Shown here piece after piece: positions 42,484-52,477 of a stretch of DNA of 64,000 nt. This stretch comes from Rhodovarius crocodyli (lineage in GTDB: Bacteria > Pseudomonadota > Alphaproteobacteria > Acetobacterales > Acetobacteraceae), in contig CAMDJV010000002.1 of the NCBI GenBank assembly GCA_945901085.1, positions 124,001 through 188,000 on the forward strand, in the 5' to 3' direction. A program made the position numbers and the translations under genes. Positions within the stretch are counted from its first letter, which is position 1, and each line of letters starts with the position of its first letter. A model generated the notes under the pieces. That model did no database searches, was not told where the DNA came from, and worked only from the letters and a program-made list of their open reading frames with translations.

Positions 42484-45400
42484 ATGCTCTCCTCCGTCTT
42501 CGTCGATCGCCCCAGGCTCGCCATTGTCATCGCGATTGTGACCACCATTGCCGGCGCGCTGGCGCTTTCGGTGATCCCGGTCAGCCAGTTTCCCAATATT
42601 GTGCCGCCGCAGGTGCAGGTCACCGCGCGCTATCCCGGCGCATCCGCTGCGGTGGTGGAGGCCACCGTCGCCCAGCCGCTGGAATCGGCGGTGAATGGGG
42701 TGGATCGTGCGCTCTATATGCGCAGCAATTCGGCCAATGATGGCACCTATACGCTGAGCGTCTCCTTCGCCCTGGGCACGGACCCGGATATTGCGACGGT
42801 GAATGTGAATAACCGCGTGCAGGCGGCGCTGGCCCGATTGCCGACGGAGGTACAGCGCAATGGCGTGACGGTGCGCAAGCAGTCATCGGCCGTGCTGCAG
42901 TTTCTGTTCGTCTATTCGCCCGATGCCTCGCGCACGCCGATTTTCCTGTCGAACTACACCACCATCAATATCATCGACCGGCTGGCCCGGGTGCCGGGGG
43001 TGGGGCAGGTCACCCTCTTTGGTGCCCTCGACTATTCGATGCGCATTTGGTTTGAGGTGGATCGGCTGATCAGCCTCAATGTTTCGCCTTCGGATATCAT
43101 CGCCGCCATTCAGGGGCAGAATGTGCAGGCGGCGGTGGGGCGGATTGGTGCGCGGCCCACCGGGCCTGACCAGCAATTCCAGTTCAACCTGCAAACCCAG
43201 GGGCGGCTGACGACGCCGCAGCAATTCGGCGACATCATCATCCGCGCCAATCCCGATGGCTCGGCATTGCGGGTGCGCGATGTGGCGCGCATCGAGCTGG
43301 GTGCCGCCAATGAGGACACTGAGAGCCGGCTGAATGGCCAGCCCGCGGTCACCATGGGGATTTATCTCTCGCCTGGCGCCAATGCCGTGGCGGTGGCGGC
43401 CAGTGTGGGCAGGGCGATGGATGAGCTGAAGGGCCGCTTCCCGGAAGGCGTCGATTACCGGGTGTTTTATGACACCTCGACCTTCGTCTCCGACACCATC
43501 AAGGAGGTGCTCAAGACGGTGGTGGAGGCCTTCGTGCTTGTCGTGCTCGTGGTCTATCTGTTCCTGGGCAGTTTCCGCGCCACCATCGTGCCTGCCATCG
43601 CCGTGCCGGTCTCGCTGATCGGCACTTTCGCGGTGATGCTGGCCCTTGGCTTCTCGGCCAATACGATCTCGCTGCTGGCCATGGTGCTGGCGATTGGCAT
43701 TGTCGTCGATGACGCCATCGTGGTGGTGGAGAATGTCGAAAGGGTGATGGAGGAGGAGCCGGAGCTTTCGCCGGCGGAGGCCACCAAAAAGGCGATGGGT
43801 GAGATCACCGGGCCGATCATCGCCATCACCATGGTGCTGCTCTCGGTCTTTGTGCCGGTGGCCTTCATCCCCGGCGTGGCGGGGGTGCTGTTCCGCGAAT
43901 TCGCGGTGACGATCATCGTCGCCATGATCATCTCGGCGATCAATGCGCTCACGCTCTCACCGGCCCTTTGCGCGATTCTGCTGACACATTCGGGGCCCCG
44001 GCGCGGGCCGATCAAATATGTGCTCAAGGCGATTGATGGCGCGCGGGACGGCTATGCCTGGATTGTGAGCAAGCTGGTACGGGTGGCAGTGCTGGCCATT
44101 CCCATTACCGCCGTGATCGGTTTTGGCATTTACGCCGCAGGGTCACGCACACCGCAGGGCTTTCTGCCGCAGGAGGATCAGGGCGCCTTTTTCGTGCAAT
44201 TGCAATTGCCGCAGGGCGCCTCGGTGGGTCGCACCCGCGCGGTGGTGGAGCAAGTGGAGGCGATTCTCAAACAAAATCCGGCGATTGAGAATACCCTGGC
44301 CATTGTCGGCTTCTCGCTGATCGATGGTGGCGCGCAATCCAACGCCGCCTTCATGGTGGCGCGGATGAAGCCTTTTGCCGAGCGCACAACGGTGCAGGAC
44401 AGTGTTTTCACCGCCATCGGGCGGGTGTTTGGCGCCGCACAGGGCATTCGCACCGCCAATGTCTTCGCCTTCAATATCCCGCCGATCATCGGCTTGGGCA
44501 CTGGCGGGGGCTTTGAATACCAGTTGCAGGATCTGGAGGGGCGCGACCCCGTGGAATTGGGCGGCGCCATGCTGGGGGTGATGATTGCGGCCAATCAGGA
44601 CCCCAGGCTGCGCGGGGTATTCTCCACCTTCTCGCCCACCACGCCCTCGCTCTTTCTCGATGTGGATCGCGACAAGGCGCAGGCGCTGGGGGTGCGCATC
44701 TCCGATATCTTCACCGCCTTGCAGGCCACTTTGGGCGGTTTTTATGTCAATGATCTCAACCTGTTTGGCCGGACCTGGCAGGTCAATATCCAGGCCGAGG
44801 CGCGCGATCGGGACGAATTATCGGATATCTGGCGCATTCGCGTGCGCAGCCAGACCGGGCAGATGGTGCCGCTGCGCTCCTTTGCCGATGTGCGGGTGGT
44901 GCTGGGGGCGCAGACCATCAGCCGTTACAACAACAGCCGCACCGTGCTGCTCAATGGCGCGCCATCACCCGGCACCTCCACAGGTGATGCGCTGCTGGCG
45001 ATGGAGCAGCTCTCCGCCCGGGTGCTGCCGCCTGGCTATAGTTTTGAATGGACTGGCACGGCATTCCAGGAAAAGCAGGCGGCGGGGCGGACGAGCGTGC
45101 TGATCGCCCTGGCCATGCTCTTTGCCTATCTCTTCCTGGTGGGGCTGTATGAGAGCTGGACCATACCCATCCCGGTGCTGCTCTCGGTCGCCGCGGGCGG
45201 GTTGGGGTCGTTTGGGGCTTTGCTGATCGCTGGCAAGGCGCTGGACGTTTATGCCCAGATCGGCCTTGTCGTGCTGATCGCGCTGGCCGCGAAGAACGGG
45301 ATTTTGATCGTGGAATTCGCCAAGGAGCAGCGCGAGAAGGGCATGCCCCTGCGCGAGGCTGCCGTGCTGGGCGCGAGAATGCGATTCCGCGCGGTGATGA

Positions 45401-45642
45401 TGACCTCCATCGCCTTTATCCTGGGCCTGGCGCCGTTGGTTTGGGCCGAAGGTGCCGCTGCTTTATCGCGCCAGGCGGTGGGTACCCCGGTCTTTGGCGG
45501 CATGATCGCCGCGGCATTGGTTGGCATTTTCATGATTCCAATGCTTTATGTGACGTTCCAAGGCATGCGGGAGACCATCAAGGGATGGTTCAAGCGCAAG
45601 CCCCGGGCACCGCATCCGCCCGCGCCACAGCCGGCCGCGTAA
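42484..45642 (+). CDS. RND efflux pump, HAE1 (AcrB/MexB-like) family
   Basis: Proton-driven multidrug-type pump of 1052 residues. The two proton-relay aspartates Asp409 and Asp410 lie in [20 protein letters not shown], the hallmark of the HAE branch; other marks are [20 protein letters not shown] in the first helix and [20 protein letters not shown] after it. The C-terminal helix bundle ends with [20 protein letters not shown]. It pairs with the fusion gene 41293-42474. Substrates cannot be predicted; the genome must supply a TolC-like channel, perhaps the unlinked one at 5995-7494 or another. Confidence 0.95.
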   Translation: MLSSVFVDRPRLAIVIAIVTTIAGALALSVIPVSQFPNIVPPQVQVTARYPGASAAVVEATVAQPLESAVNGVDRALYMRSNSANDGTYTLSVSFALGTDPDIATVNVNNRVQAALARLPTEVQRNGVTVRKQSSAVLQFLFVYSPDASRTPIFLSNYTTINIIDRLARVPGVGQVTLFGALDYSMRIWFEVDRLISLNVSPSDIIAAIQGQNVQAAVGRIGARPTGPDQQFQFNLQTQGRLTTPQQFGDIIIRANPDGSALRVRDVARIELGAANEDTESRLNGQPAVTMGIYLSPGANAVAVAASVGRAMDELKGRFPEGVDYRVFYDTSTFVSDTIKEVLKTVVEAFVLVVLVVYLFLGSFRATIVPAIAVPVSLIGTFAVMLALGFSANTISLLAMVLAIGIVVDDAIVVVENVERVMEEEPELSPAEATKKAMGEITGPIIAITMVLLSVFVPVAFIPGVAGVLFREFAVTIIVAMIISAINALTLSPALCAILLTHSGPRRGPIKYVLKAIDGARDGYAWIVSKLVRVAVLAIPITAVIGFGIYAAGSRTPQGFLPQEDQGAFFVQLQLPQGASVGRTRAVVEQVEAILKQNPAIENTLAIVGFSLIDGGAQSNAAFMVARMKPFAERTTVQDSVFTAIGRVFGAAQGIRTANVFAFNIPPIIGLGTGGGFEYQLQDLEGRDPVELGGAMLGVMIAANQDPRLRGVFSTFSPTTPSLFLDVDRDKAQALGVRISDIFTALQATLGGFYVNDLNLFGRTWQVNIQAEARDRDELSDIWRIRVRSQTGQMVPLRSFADVRVVLGAQTISRYNNSRTVLLNGAPSPGTSTGDALLAMEQLSARVLPPGYSFEWTGTAFQEKQAAGRTSVLIALAMLFAYLFLVGLYESWTIPIPVLLSVAAGGLGSFGALLIAGKALDVYAQIGLVVLIALAAKNGILIVEFAKEQREKGMPLREAAVLGARMRFRAVMMTSIAFILGLAPLVWAEGAAALSRQAVGTPVFGGMIAAALVGIFMIPMLYVTFQGMRETIKGWFKRKPRAPHPPAPQPAA

Positions 45643-45653
45643 CGCCGCGGCAT

Positions 45654-45676
45654 GGAAGGGGCGGATAGCCCCTTCC
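45654..45676 (+). terminator. Perfect 9-bp hairpin after the RND pump gene
   Basis: GGAAGGGGC and GCCCCTTCC around GGATA, 12 bases after the stop of the RND pump gene. It lacks a T-run, so it may slow or attenuate transcription into the next gene rather than fully stop it. Confidence 0.5.
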
Positions 45677-45727
45677 CGAAATGCCACTTCGCCCCCATCC
45701 TCTCCCCAAAGCAACGGAGCGTCACCC

Positions 45728-48040
45728 ATGGCAAAGTTCGGCCTCAGCCAATCCATCCGCCGCGTCGAGGATCCACGCCTGCTCAAAGGCGATGGGCGTT
45801 ATACGGGCGATATCGCCCTGCCGGGCCAGACCCAGGCCTATGTGCTGCGCAGCCCGCATGCGCATGCCGCTATCACCGCCATCGACACATCGGCCGCCAA
45901 GGCTATGCCGGGCGTGCTGGCGGTGATCACGGGGGCTGATCTGGTCGCCATGGGCGTGGGCGAGGTGCCCTGTGTCATTCCGCTGAAGAATGCCGATGGC
46001 AGCCCGCGCGGCGACACACCGCGCCTGCCCCTGGCCACTGATACCGTGCGCCATGTGGGTGACCCGGTGGCCTTCATCGTGGCCGAGAGCACCGAGCAGG
46101 CGCGCGATGCCGCCGAGGCCATCCTGGTCGATTACAGCACCCTGCCCAGCACGACCGACCTGGCCACCGCCACCGATGCCGGCGCGCCGCCGGTCTGGGC
46201 CAGCGTGCCCAGCAACACCGTCTTTGACTGGGAAGCCGGCGACAAGGCGGCAACCGACGCGCTCTTCGCCCAGGCTGCCCATGTCACCAAGCTGACGGTG
46301 GTGAATAACCGCGTGGTCGTGGCCTCGATGGAGGGGCGCGCCTGCACCGCCGAATATGACGCGGCGGCCGAGAAATTCACCATTTACGCCGGCACCCAGG
46401 GCTCGTGGCTGGTGAAGAACCTGCTGGCCGGCAATGTGCTGAAGGTGGCGCCCGAGAAGGTGCGCGTGGTCACCCCCGATGTCGGCGGCGGCTTTGGCAT
46501 GAAGCTCTACCTTTACGCCGAATACGCGCTCTGCGCGATTGCGGCGCGGCAGGTGGGCCGGCCGGTGCGCTGGGCGGCGGAACGGACGGAGGCCTTCCTC
46601 TCCGACACGCATGGCCGCGACAACATCACCCTTGGCGAATTGGCGCTGGATGCGGCGGGCAAGTTCCTGGCCCTGCGCACGAAGAATTACGCCAATATGG
46701 GCGCCTATCTCTCCACCTTCGCGCCCTTCATTCCGACAGGTGCGGGCACCAAGGTGCTGGCGAGCATTTATGGCTTCCAGGGCATCCACGCCCATGTGAT
46801 TGGCGTGCTGACCAATACGGTACCGGTGGATGCCTATCGCGGTGCTGGCCGGCCGGAGAGCAATTATCTCGTCGAGCGGCTGATCGACACTGCCGCGGGC
46901 GAGATGGGGATCGACCGGATTGAATTGCGCCGGCGCAATATCGTGCCATCCTCCTCCATGCCCTTCACCACCGCCATCGGCCAGCGTTACGATAGCGGCG
47001 AGTTTGAAACCATCATGGATGCGGCGCTCGCCAAGATCGACTGGGCCGGCTTCCCGGCGCGGCAGGCGGCGGCGGCCAAGAAGGGCATGAAGCGCGGCAT
47101 CGGCCTCGCCTATTATCTGGAGGCGACAGGCGGCGGGCCGAGCGAGAGGGCCGAGGTGCGCTTCACCCAGGATGGTTTTGCCGAGGTCTGGGTTGGTACC
47201 CAATCGACCGGCCAGGGCCATGAAACCGCCTATGCCATGCTGACCAGCCATGAGTTGGGCATTCCCATGGAAAAAATCCGCATCATGCAGGGCGATACCG
47301 ACCAGGTGCCGACCGGCGGCGGAACCGGCGGCGCGCGCAGCCTGTATTCTGAGGGCACGGCCATTCTCGCCACCACGGCGACGGTGGTGGAAAAAGGCCG
47401 CCAGGCAGCCTCCGAGGTGCTGGAGACGGCGGTGGTTGATATCGAATTCGAGAAGGGCCGCTTCTCGGTGACCGGCACCGATCGAGGCATTGATATCCTC
47501 GCCCTGGCGCTGCGGCAGAAGGAGCGGGCGGCGGCTGGCGAGGCCGCGACGCTGCTCGACGCCGCCGAGGTGGCCGATATTCCCGCCCACACCTTCCCCA
47601 ATGGCTGCCATGTGGCCGAGGTTGAGGTGGATCCGGAGACCGGCATCATCTCCATCCCGCGCTATATCGTGATGGATGATGTGGGCCATGCGCTGAACCC
47701 GCTGATCGTCCGTGGCCAGGTGCATGGTGGCGTCGCCCAGGGCGTGGGCCAGGCCTTCTTCGAGCGCACCTCCTATGATGAGGCCTCGGGTCAGTTGCTC
47801 AGCGCCTCCTTCATGGATTACGCCCTGCCCCGCGCCGATGACCTGCCGGATATCGAGGTGGATTTCATCGAGGTGCTTTGCGAAACCAACCCGCTGGGGG
47901 TGAAGGGTGCCGGTGAGGCCGGCGCCGTGGGCTCGCCGCCTGCGGTGATCAATGCGCTGATCCATGCGCTGGCGGTGAAGAGCATCGACATGCCGGCCAC
48001 GCCCGAGGTGGTGTGGAAGGCCCTGGCGGGTGCTGCTTGA
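45728..48040 (+). CDS. Molybdenum hydroxylase large subunit, form II CoxL-like
   Basis: A 770-residue molybdopterin-binding large subunit of the xanthine dehydrogenase/CO dehydrogenase family that would hydroxylate an organic substrate in the cytoplasm. The N-terminal GQSIRRVEDPRLLKGDGRYT-type start is visible as SIRRVEDPRLLKGDGRYTGD. The active-site loop near residues 369-377 is AYRGAGRPE, the form II signature, not the AYRCSFR of true CO dehydrogenase. VTPDVGGGFGMKLYLYAEY and KGAGEAGAVGSPPAVINAL (with the catalytic Glu) follow. Medium and small subunit genes, which normally adjoin, are not in the window. The start is ATG 45728. Confidence 0.92.
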   Translation: MAKFGLSQSIRRVEDPRLLKGDGRYTGDIALPGQTQAYVLRSPHAHAAITAIDTSAAKAMPGVLAVITGADLVAMGVGEVPCVIPLKNADGSPRGDTPRLPLATDTVRHVGDPVAFIVAESTEQARDAAEAILVDYSTLPSTTDLATATDAGAPPVWASVPSNTVFDWEAGDKAATDALFAQAAHVTKLTVVNNRVVVASMEGRACTAEYDAAAEKFTIYAGTQGSWLVKNLLAGNVLKVAPEKVRVVTPDVGGGFGMKLYLYAEYALCAIAARQVGRPVRWAAERTEAFLSDTHGRDNITLGELALDAAGKFLALRTKNYANMGAYLSTFAPFIPTGAGTKVLASIYGFQGIHAHVIGVLTNTVPVDAYRGAGRPESNYLVERLIDTAAGEMGIDRIELRRRNIVPSSSMPFTTAIGQRYDSGEFETIMDAALAKIDWAGFPARQAAAAKKGMKRGIGLAYYLEATGGGPSERAEVRFTQDGFAEVWVGTQSTGQGHETAYAMLTSHELGIPMEKIRIMQGDTDQVPTGGGTGGARSLYSEGTAILATTATVVEKGRQAASEVLETAVVDIEFEKGRFSVTGTDRGIDILALALRQKERAAAGEAATLLDAAEVADIPAHTFPNGCHVAEVEVDPETGIISIPRYIVMDDVGHALNPLIVRGQVHGGVAQGVGQAFFERTSYDEASGQLLSASFMDYALPRADDLPDIEVDFIEVLCETNPLGVKGAGEAGAVGSPPAVINALIHALAVKSIDMPATPEVVWKALAGAA

Positions 48041-48234
48041 TGCAGACCGCGTTGACCATCCTGCTCATCACGGCCATGGCCGGCACGCTCGTCGTGCTGG
48101 CCCTGGGCATGGTGCAGATGGTGCGCGGGGATGCCAATGGTAAGCGCTCCAATGCGCTGATGCAGTATCGCGTGCTGTTCCAGGGGCTGGCGATTGCCTT
48201 GTTCCTGGGGCTCGCGCTGCTACTCAAAGGCTAG
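48040..48234 (+). CDS. HIG1-domain-like twin-transmembrane small protein
   Basis: 64 residues with two membrane helices (TALTILLITAMAGTLVVLAL and VLFQGLAIALFLGLALLLK) joined by the polar GMVQMVRGDANGKRSNALMQYR. That pattern is the bacterial HIG1/hypoxia-induced type of small inner-membrane protein, whose relatives associate with terminal oxidases. The ATG shares one base with the stop of the large subunit gene (TGATG). The 3' end overlaps the convergent transferase gene by 15 bp. Confidence 0.78.
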   Translation: MQTALTILLITAMAGTLVVLALGMVQMVRGDANGKRSNALMQYRVLFQGLAIALFLGLALLLKG

Positions 48235-49272
48235 GCCCCGCGCGCGCATCCGGGCCAGCACCCAAGCCGCCCAGAGCAGCTGCACGGCCAGTGCGGGCAA
48301 CAGCACCGCGGGCTTCCAGGCCGGGGCCAATTGGATGAACACCGCCGCCAGTATCGCGTGGAAGACGGTGAAGCCGGCGTGGATGGCGGCGACATGGGCG
48401 GGTTGAACACCGGCCCGGACCGCCATCTGGTAGAGATGGGTGCGATGCGGGGTGCTCACCCGCTCACCGGCCAGGGCCCGGCGCAGCAGGGTGAAACCGG
48501 CATCAAACAGCAAACCCAGCAGCAAGAGCGGCACGATTAGGAAACTGATCTGCGAGGCGTCAAACCGCGCCGCCGCCACCGCCAGCACCGCCATCACGAA
48601 GCCGGCAAACTGGCTGCCCACATCGCCCATGAAAATCCGCGCCGGCGGCAGGTTGAAGGGCAGAAACCCGGCAAAACCGGCAGCCAGAAACAGCGATGCG
48701 GCATAAACGAACCAGGCGCCCTCGCTGGCCGAAATCAACGCCAGGGCTAGGGAGGCCACCAGCATCACCGAGGCCACCAGCGCATCGCTGCCATCCATGA
48801 AATTCACCGCATTGGTGCAGCCCAAAATCCAGAACAGCGTCAGGCCCACGCCGAACCAGCCCAGCTGCACTTCCCCCAGGACAGGCACCGCCAAGCGCTC
48901 CAGCACCAGGCCTGAGGCCACGGCCACCACGGCAGCACCGGCTTGCGCCGCCAGTTTGACCACGAAGCGGAAATCCCGCGCATCATCGGCCAGCGCCACC
49001 CCGGCCATGGCAAGCGCAGCGAGAATGACGCCCAGGAACTGCAAGGGCACCAGCCGGGCAATATCGGCGATGACGAAAAGCGCCAGCATGCCGATCATGA
49101 AGGCCACCACCACCCCCACCCCGCCGCCTTTGGGCGTGGGGTGCAAATGCGCCTTGCGGGCATCGGGATGGTCGAGAATAGGAAAGCGGATCATCAACAG
49201 CACGCAGCCGGCAGAGACCAGTGCGAGGAAGAGCGCGAAGCCCAGATGGGTGAGAATGGCCGTGATCTGCAT
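48220..49272 (-). CDS. WecA/MraY-family polyprenyl-phosphate sugar-1-phosphate transferase
   Basis: A 350-residue inner-membrane transferase with about ten helices that loads a sugar-1-phosphate from a UDP-sugar onto undecaprenyl phosphate, the first step of O-antigen or exopolysaccharide assembly. Signatures: the PKGGGVGVVVAFMIGMLALF loop near residue 48, the ADDARDFRFVVKL region near 95, NAVNFMDGSDALVAS near 154 (catalytic Asp) and IFMGDVGSQFAGFVMAVL near 213; the HRTHLYQ stretch near 275 is the WecA-type HIHH-like loop. No polysaccharide genes are adjacent. The start is ATG 49272. Confidence 0.9.
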   Translation of the reverse strand: MQITAILTHLGFALFLALVSAGCVLLMIRFPILDHPDARKAHLHPTPKGGGVGVVVAFMIGMLALFVIADIARLVPLQFLGVILAALAMAGVALADDARDFRFVVKLAAQAGAAVVAVASGLVLERLAVPVLGEVQLGWFGVGLTLFWILGCTNAVNFMDGSDALVASVMLVASLALALISASEGAWFVYAASLFLAAGFAGFLPFNLPPARIFMGDVGSQFAGFVMAVLAVAAARFDASQISFLIVPLLLLGLLFDAGFTLLRRALAGERVSTPHRTHLYQMAVRAGVQPAHVAAIHAGFTVFHAILAAVFIQLAPAWKPAVLLPALAVQLLWAAWVLARMRARGLAFE

Positions 49273-49311
49273 CTGTCGCCGCTATGGCCCGCGCGCGGGT
49301 CCCATGCAACC

Positions 49312-50154
49312 TCAGGGCCCGGCGTGCAGCCCGGCCCGCAGCCGCTGCCCCTCGGCGCTGGCGGGGTCGATCAGCCCCTCGCGCAGAAAGAGGTCGATCA
49401 GCACGAGATTAACGTTGAACTTGACCGTATCTGTCTCGCGCACCGCCTCCAGCAGGCGGGTGGCGGGCCAGAGTTCGAAGGCTTCAACCTCATCATCATT
49501 TGGCCGGGGGATAAAGTCTTCGGGCAGATCAATATCGTAGATATGAAGGACATCGCGCCGCAGCCCCTCGGGCAGGGTCAGGATATAGCTGATGCGGCCG
49601 GTGCGGCGGGCCTGGGCGGCGATGGCGGCAGGCATGCCGGCCTCCTCCTCGGCCTCCTTGATCAGGCATTGCTCAGGGGTGAGCCCAGCTGGGATGCCGC
49701 CGGCCACCACATTGTCGAGTTGGCCCGGCGCCACCGCCTTGTCACGGGCGCGAATGCCGACCCAGACATGCAGCCCATCGGACCGGCGCACCAGACCATT
49801 GAGATGCACCCCCTGGCCGATCACGCCGAAAGCGGGGATGGCGCCACGGTCCAGCGTGGCGAGGCTGGGGCCCTCGGCGGTGGCGCGGATATCGAAGGGC
49901 TCGCCCCGGGCGCGCAGCCCCAAGGCGCGGCACAATGCCTCCAGCGCCGCGCTGCGGGCGGTGGGGCTGCGGTGGCGCGCGGCCAGGGCCACGCCCTGCG
50001 CATCGAAATGCACATCCCGCGGGTGGAAGGTCAGCGCCCGGGCCAGTTCCGGCGCAACCCAGCCAACCTGCTGCTCGCCCAGGCGAAAGGGCAGCAGATG
50101 CGCCGGCGATGGGGTGTTGTTGCAGGCCTCGATATGCCGGTGAAGATCGCTCAT
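49312..50154 (-). CDS. NUDIX hydrolase with DUF4743-type N-terminal domain
   Basis: A 280-residue protein in two halves. Residues 1-115 form the DUF4743-like domain; residues 115-260 form a NUDIX fold with GVHLNGLVRRSDGLHVWVG and a nudix-like helix GGIPAGLTPEQCLIKEAEEE followed by AGM. The first Glu of the canonical box (G-x5-E) is Leu here, as in thiamine-pyrophosphokinase-linked NUDIX members. It probably hydrolyses a nucleoside-diphosphate-like or thiamine-related compound. The start is ATG 50154. It sits next to the transferase gene with 39 bp between. Confidence 0.85.
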   Translation of the reverse strand: MSDLHRHIEACNNTPSPAHLLPFRLGEQQVGWVAPELARALTFHPRDVHFDAQGVALAARHRSPTARSAALEALCRALGLRARGEPFDIRATAEGPSLATLDRGAIPAFGVIGQGVHLNGLVRRSDGLHVWVGIRARDKAVAPGQLDNVVAGGIPAGLTPEQCLIKEAEEEAGMPAAIAAQARRTGRISYILTLPEGLRRDVLHIYDIDLPEDFIPRPNDDEVEAFELWPATRLLEAVRETDTVKFNVNLVLIDLFLREGLIDPASAEGQRLRAGLHAGP

Positions 50155-50185
50155 GCGCCCTTATCGGGCGGCTTGGTGGGGAAAC

Positions 50186-50326
50186 TCAATCCCGCCTGAT
50201 GGGAAGGCTGGCCTCGCGCATCACGGGCGCCGCGCCGGCATCGGGTTCTGGCGCGGCCGCCGGCACGGGGGTGATGCTCAGCCAGGTGGCGAGCAGGGTG
50301 GGCCAAAGCCCGCTATTGCTGACCAT
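50186..50326 (-). CDS. Possible small secreted or membrane peptide, unknown
   Basis: 46-residue frame: a hydrophobic N-terminal half (SNSGLWPTLLATWLSITPVP) with a C-terminal polar part ending LPIRRD. The ATG has a well-placed GGGAGAG ribosome-binding site. It lies in the 251-bp gap between a Bug gene (starts 51338, ends 50406) and the NUDIX gene (starts 50154), all on the same strand. Short, so coding status is uncertain. Confidence 0.4.
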   Translation of the reverse strand: MVSNSGLWPTLLATWLSITPVPAAAPEPDAGAAPVMREASLPIRRD

Positions 50327-50405
50327 GAAATCTCTCCCGCCCTATTGCAGGCGGATTTGGCCAGCCGGGTGTGGCGGGAGGATGGCTGAAACATGTCCAA
50401 GTGTA

Positions 50406-51338
50406 TCAGCCGCCTCGCGCCCCGGTCTCGCGCAGAATCGGCAGCCAGCGCGCCTGCTCGGCGGCGATGAAATGGGCGAGATCGGTGTTCACCGCCTGCA
50501 CCCCCACCTCGGCATAGCGGCGCAGCAGCGCGGGGTCTGCCAATGCGGTGGCGGCGGCGGCGCGCAGCCGGGCCAATTCGCCAGCCGGCGTGGCGGCGGG
50601 GGCATAGAGCGCCTGCCAGGACGAGGCGTCGTACCCGGCGAGGCCGATCTCGGCGAAGGCCGGCAATTCGGGCAGGAGCGCCGAGCGTGCGGCAGTGGTG
50701 ACGGCCAGGGCGCGCAATTGCCCGGCTGCGGCCAAAGGCGCCAAGAGGGTCTGGCTGTCGAGCATGAAATCGACGCGGCCGGCGACCAGATCGGTCACCG
50801 CCTGGGGCGTGCCGCGATAGGGCACGACTTCGAAATCCACCCCAGCCAGCTTTTTGAGCAATTCGCCCGCGAGGTGTGAGGCAGCGCCCACCCCCGTGGT
50901 GGCAAAGCGCGCCTGGCCTGGGCGGGCGCGCAGCCAGTCCAGAAATGCCCCGGCATCGCGCGCGGGATTGGCCGGATGCACCACGAGCACAAAAGGCTGC
51001 TGGCCGAGCAGCGCGATGGGGGCAAAATCCGCCACCGGGTCCACCCCGGCATCCGGGTAGAGCGCGGGAATGACGGCATGCGCCGCACCCGAAAGCAGCA
51101 GGGTGGAACCATCAGCCGGGGCCCGCGCCACGCTGCGCGCGCCGATCACGCTGCCGGCGCCGGGCTGGTTCTCCACCACCATGGTCTGACCCAGGAGGCG
51201 CCCCATCGGCTCGGCGACGATGCGCGCCACCACATCGATGATACCCCCGGCACCAAAGGGCACCACCACGCGAATGGGGCGAGCGGGTTGTGCCAAGGCT
51301 ATGGTGGGAACCAGGGCAAGCAGATTGCGGCGGTGCAT
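50406..51338 (-). CDS. Tripartite tricarboxylate transporter substrate-binding (Bug) protein 2
   Basis: A 310-residue Bug receptor with signal peptide MHRRNLLALVPTIALAQ. Shared features: PIRVVVPFGAGGIIDVVARI near residue 20, VVENQPGAGSVIGARSVARA near 52, VPYRGTPQAVTDLVAGRVDF near 172. The start is ATG 51338. It is three bases downstream of a second Bug gene, so the two are co-transcribed; the partner differs in sequence (clearly not a recent duplicate). Confidence 0.9.
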   Translation of the reverse strand: MHRRNLLALVPTIALAQPARPIRVVVPFGAGGIIDVVARIVAEPMGRLLGQTMVVENQPGAGSVIGARSVARAPADGSTLLLSGAAHAVIPALYPDAGVDPVADFAPIALLGQQPFVLVVHPANPARDAGAFLDWLRARPGQARFATTGVGAASHLAGELLKKLAGVDFEVVPYRGTPQAVTDLVAGRVDFMLDSQTLLAPLAAAGQLRALAVTTAARSALLPELPAFAEIGLAGYDASSWQALYAPAATPAGELARLRAAAATALADPALLRRYAEVGVQAVNTDLAHFIAAEQARWLPILRETGARGG

Positions 51339-51341
51339 TCT

Positions 51342-52304
51342 TTACTCCATGCGGATATTGCTGGCGCGGATGATGGCGGAATAGCGCTGGGCATCCTCGC
51401 GCAGCAACTTGGCAGCATCGGCCTGGGTTCCGCCACCGGGGATGAAGCCGGCATCGCGCACCCGGCCGCGCAAGGTGCTGTCTGAAAGGGCACGATTGAC
51501 GCTGGCCACCAGCCTTTCGGTCACCGCCTCGGGGGTGCCGGGTGGTGCCATCAGCATGTACCAGACATTGGCATTGAAGGTTGGGAAGCCGCTTTCCGCC
51601 ACCGAGGGGACATCAGGCAGCCAAGGCGTGCGCTCGGGCATGGTGGTGGCGAGCGCGCGCACCCGCCCGGCGCGGATATGGTTGAGATAGGTCGGCAATG
51701 TGTCGATGGCGATGTCGATGCGCCCGGCCAGAATTTCCGTCACCGCCTGGCCGGTGCCGCGGAAGGGGATATGCACCATGCGCAGCCCCGCCTCGGCGGA
51801 GAGCAATTCGGCCGCGAGATGCTGCTGGGTGGCAACGCCCGAGGAGGAATAGTTCAACCGGCCCGGATTGGCACGGGCATGGGCGATGAAGCCGGCAAAA
51901 TCCTGCGCCGGGGAACTCTGCGGCACCACGGCCACCAGCGGCACCGTGCCGCAGAGCACGACGGGGAGCTGATCGGCATAGATATCGAAGGGCGGCGGGT
52001 TCATCTGCGGCGGCACCACGGCCGAGGCGCTGACGGTGGTGATGCCCAGCGTATAGCCATCCGGCCGGGCCCGGCCCACCGCGGCGGCGGCCAGCGTACC
52101 AGAGGCGCCGAGCCGGCTCTCGATGGTGAGGGGCTGGCCCAGATCCTCCTGCATGGCGGGTTGCAGGGCGCGGGCGATGATGTCGGTGCCCCCGCCCGGG
52201 GCGAAGCCGATCAGCACATTGATCGGCCGGGTGGGCCAGGCCTGGGCATGGGCTGGGAGGGCCAGCAGCGCGGGCGCGGCCAGAATGACACGACGGTTCA
52301 GCAT
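51342..52304 (-). CDS. Tripartite tricarboxylate transporter substrate-binding (Bug) protein 3
   Basis: A 320-residue Bug receptor with signal peptide MLNRRVILAAPALLALPAHA. Shared features: PINVLIGFAPGGGTDIIARA, ESRLGASGTLAAAAVGRARP, HIPFRGTGQAVTEILAGRID and VRALATTMPERTPWLPDVPS. ATG 52304 is preferred over an upstream in-frame ATG at 52316 because GAGGA lies at good spacing. No TctA/TctB membrane genes are in the window. Confidence 0.9.
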   Translation of the reverse strand: MLNRRVILAAPALLALPAHAQAWPTRPINVLIGFAPGGGTDIIARALQPAMQEDLGQPLTIESRLGASGTLAAAAVGRARPDGYTLGITTVSASAVVPPQMNPPPFDIYADQLPVVLCGTVPLVAVVPQSSPAQDFAGFIAHARANPGRLNYSSSGVATQQHLAAELLSAEAGLRMVHIPFRGTGQAVTEILAGRIDIAIDTLPTYLNHIRAGRVRALATTMPERTPWLPDVPSVAESGFPTFNANVWYMLMAPPGTPEAVTERLVASVNRALSDSTLRGRVRDAGFIPGGGTQADAAKLLREDAQRYSAIIRASNIRME

Positions 52305-52477
52305 GGCGATCCTCATTCCTGTTGCAGTCTTGTTGTTGCGCGCATCTTTGCCCGAGGTGACATCGCGGTAAAGAAGCCCCAAGAGCGGGTCGTAGAATGT
52401 AACATCAGATGCGAAGCGCCGCCGGGCTGCCTATCTTGCGCCACAGGCGGGCAATAAACGCTCTGCAAGGTGAGATG

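Noticed and set aside
45722-47965. Minus-strand open frame of about 750 codons opposite the CoxL-like gene
   Set aside because: Antisense shadow in GC-rich DNA; His/Arg/Gly-rich without motifs, while the plus strand encodes a recognisable molybdenum hydroxylase.
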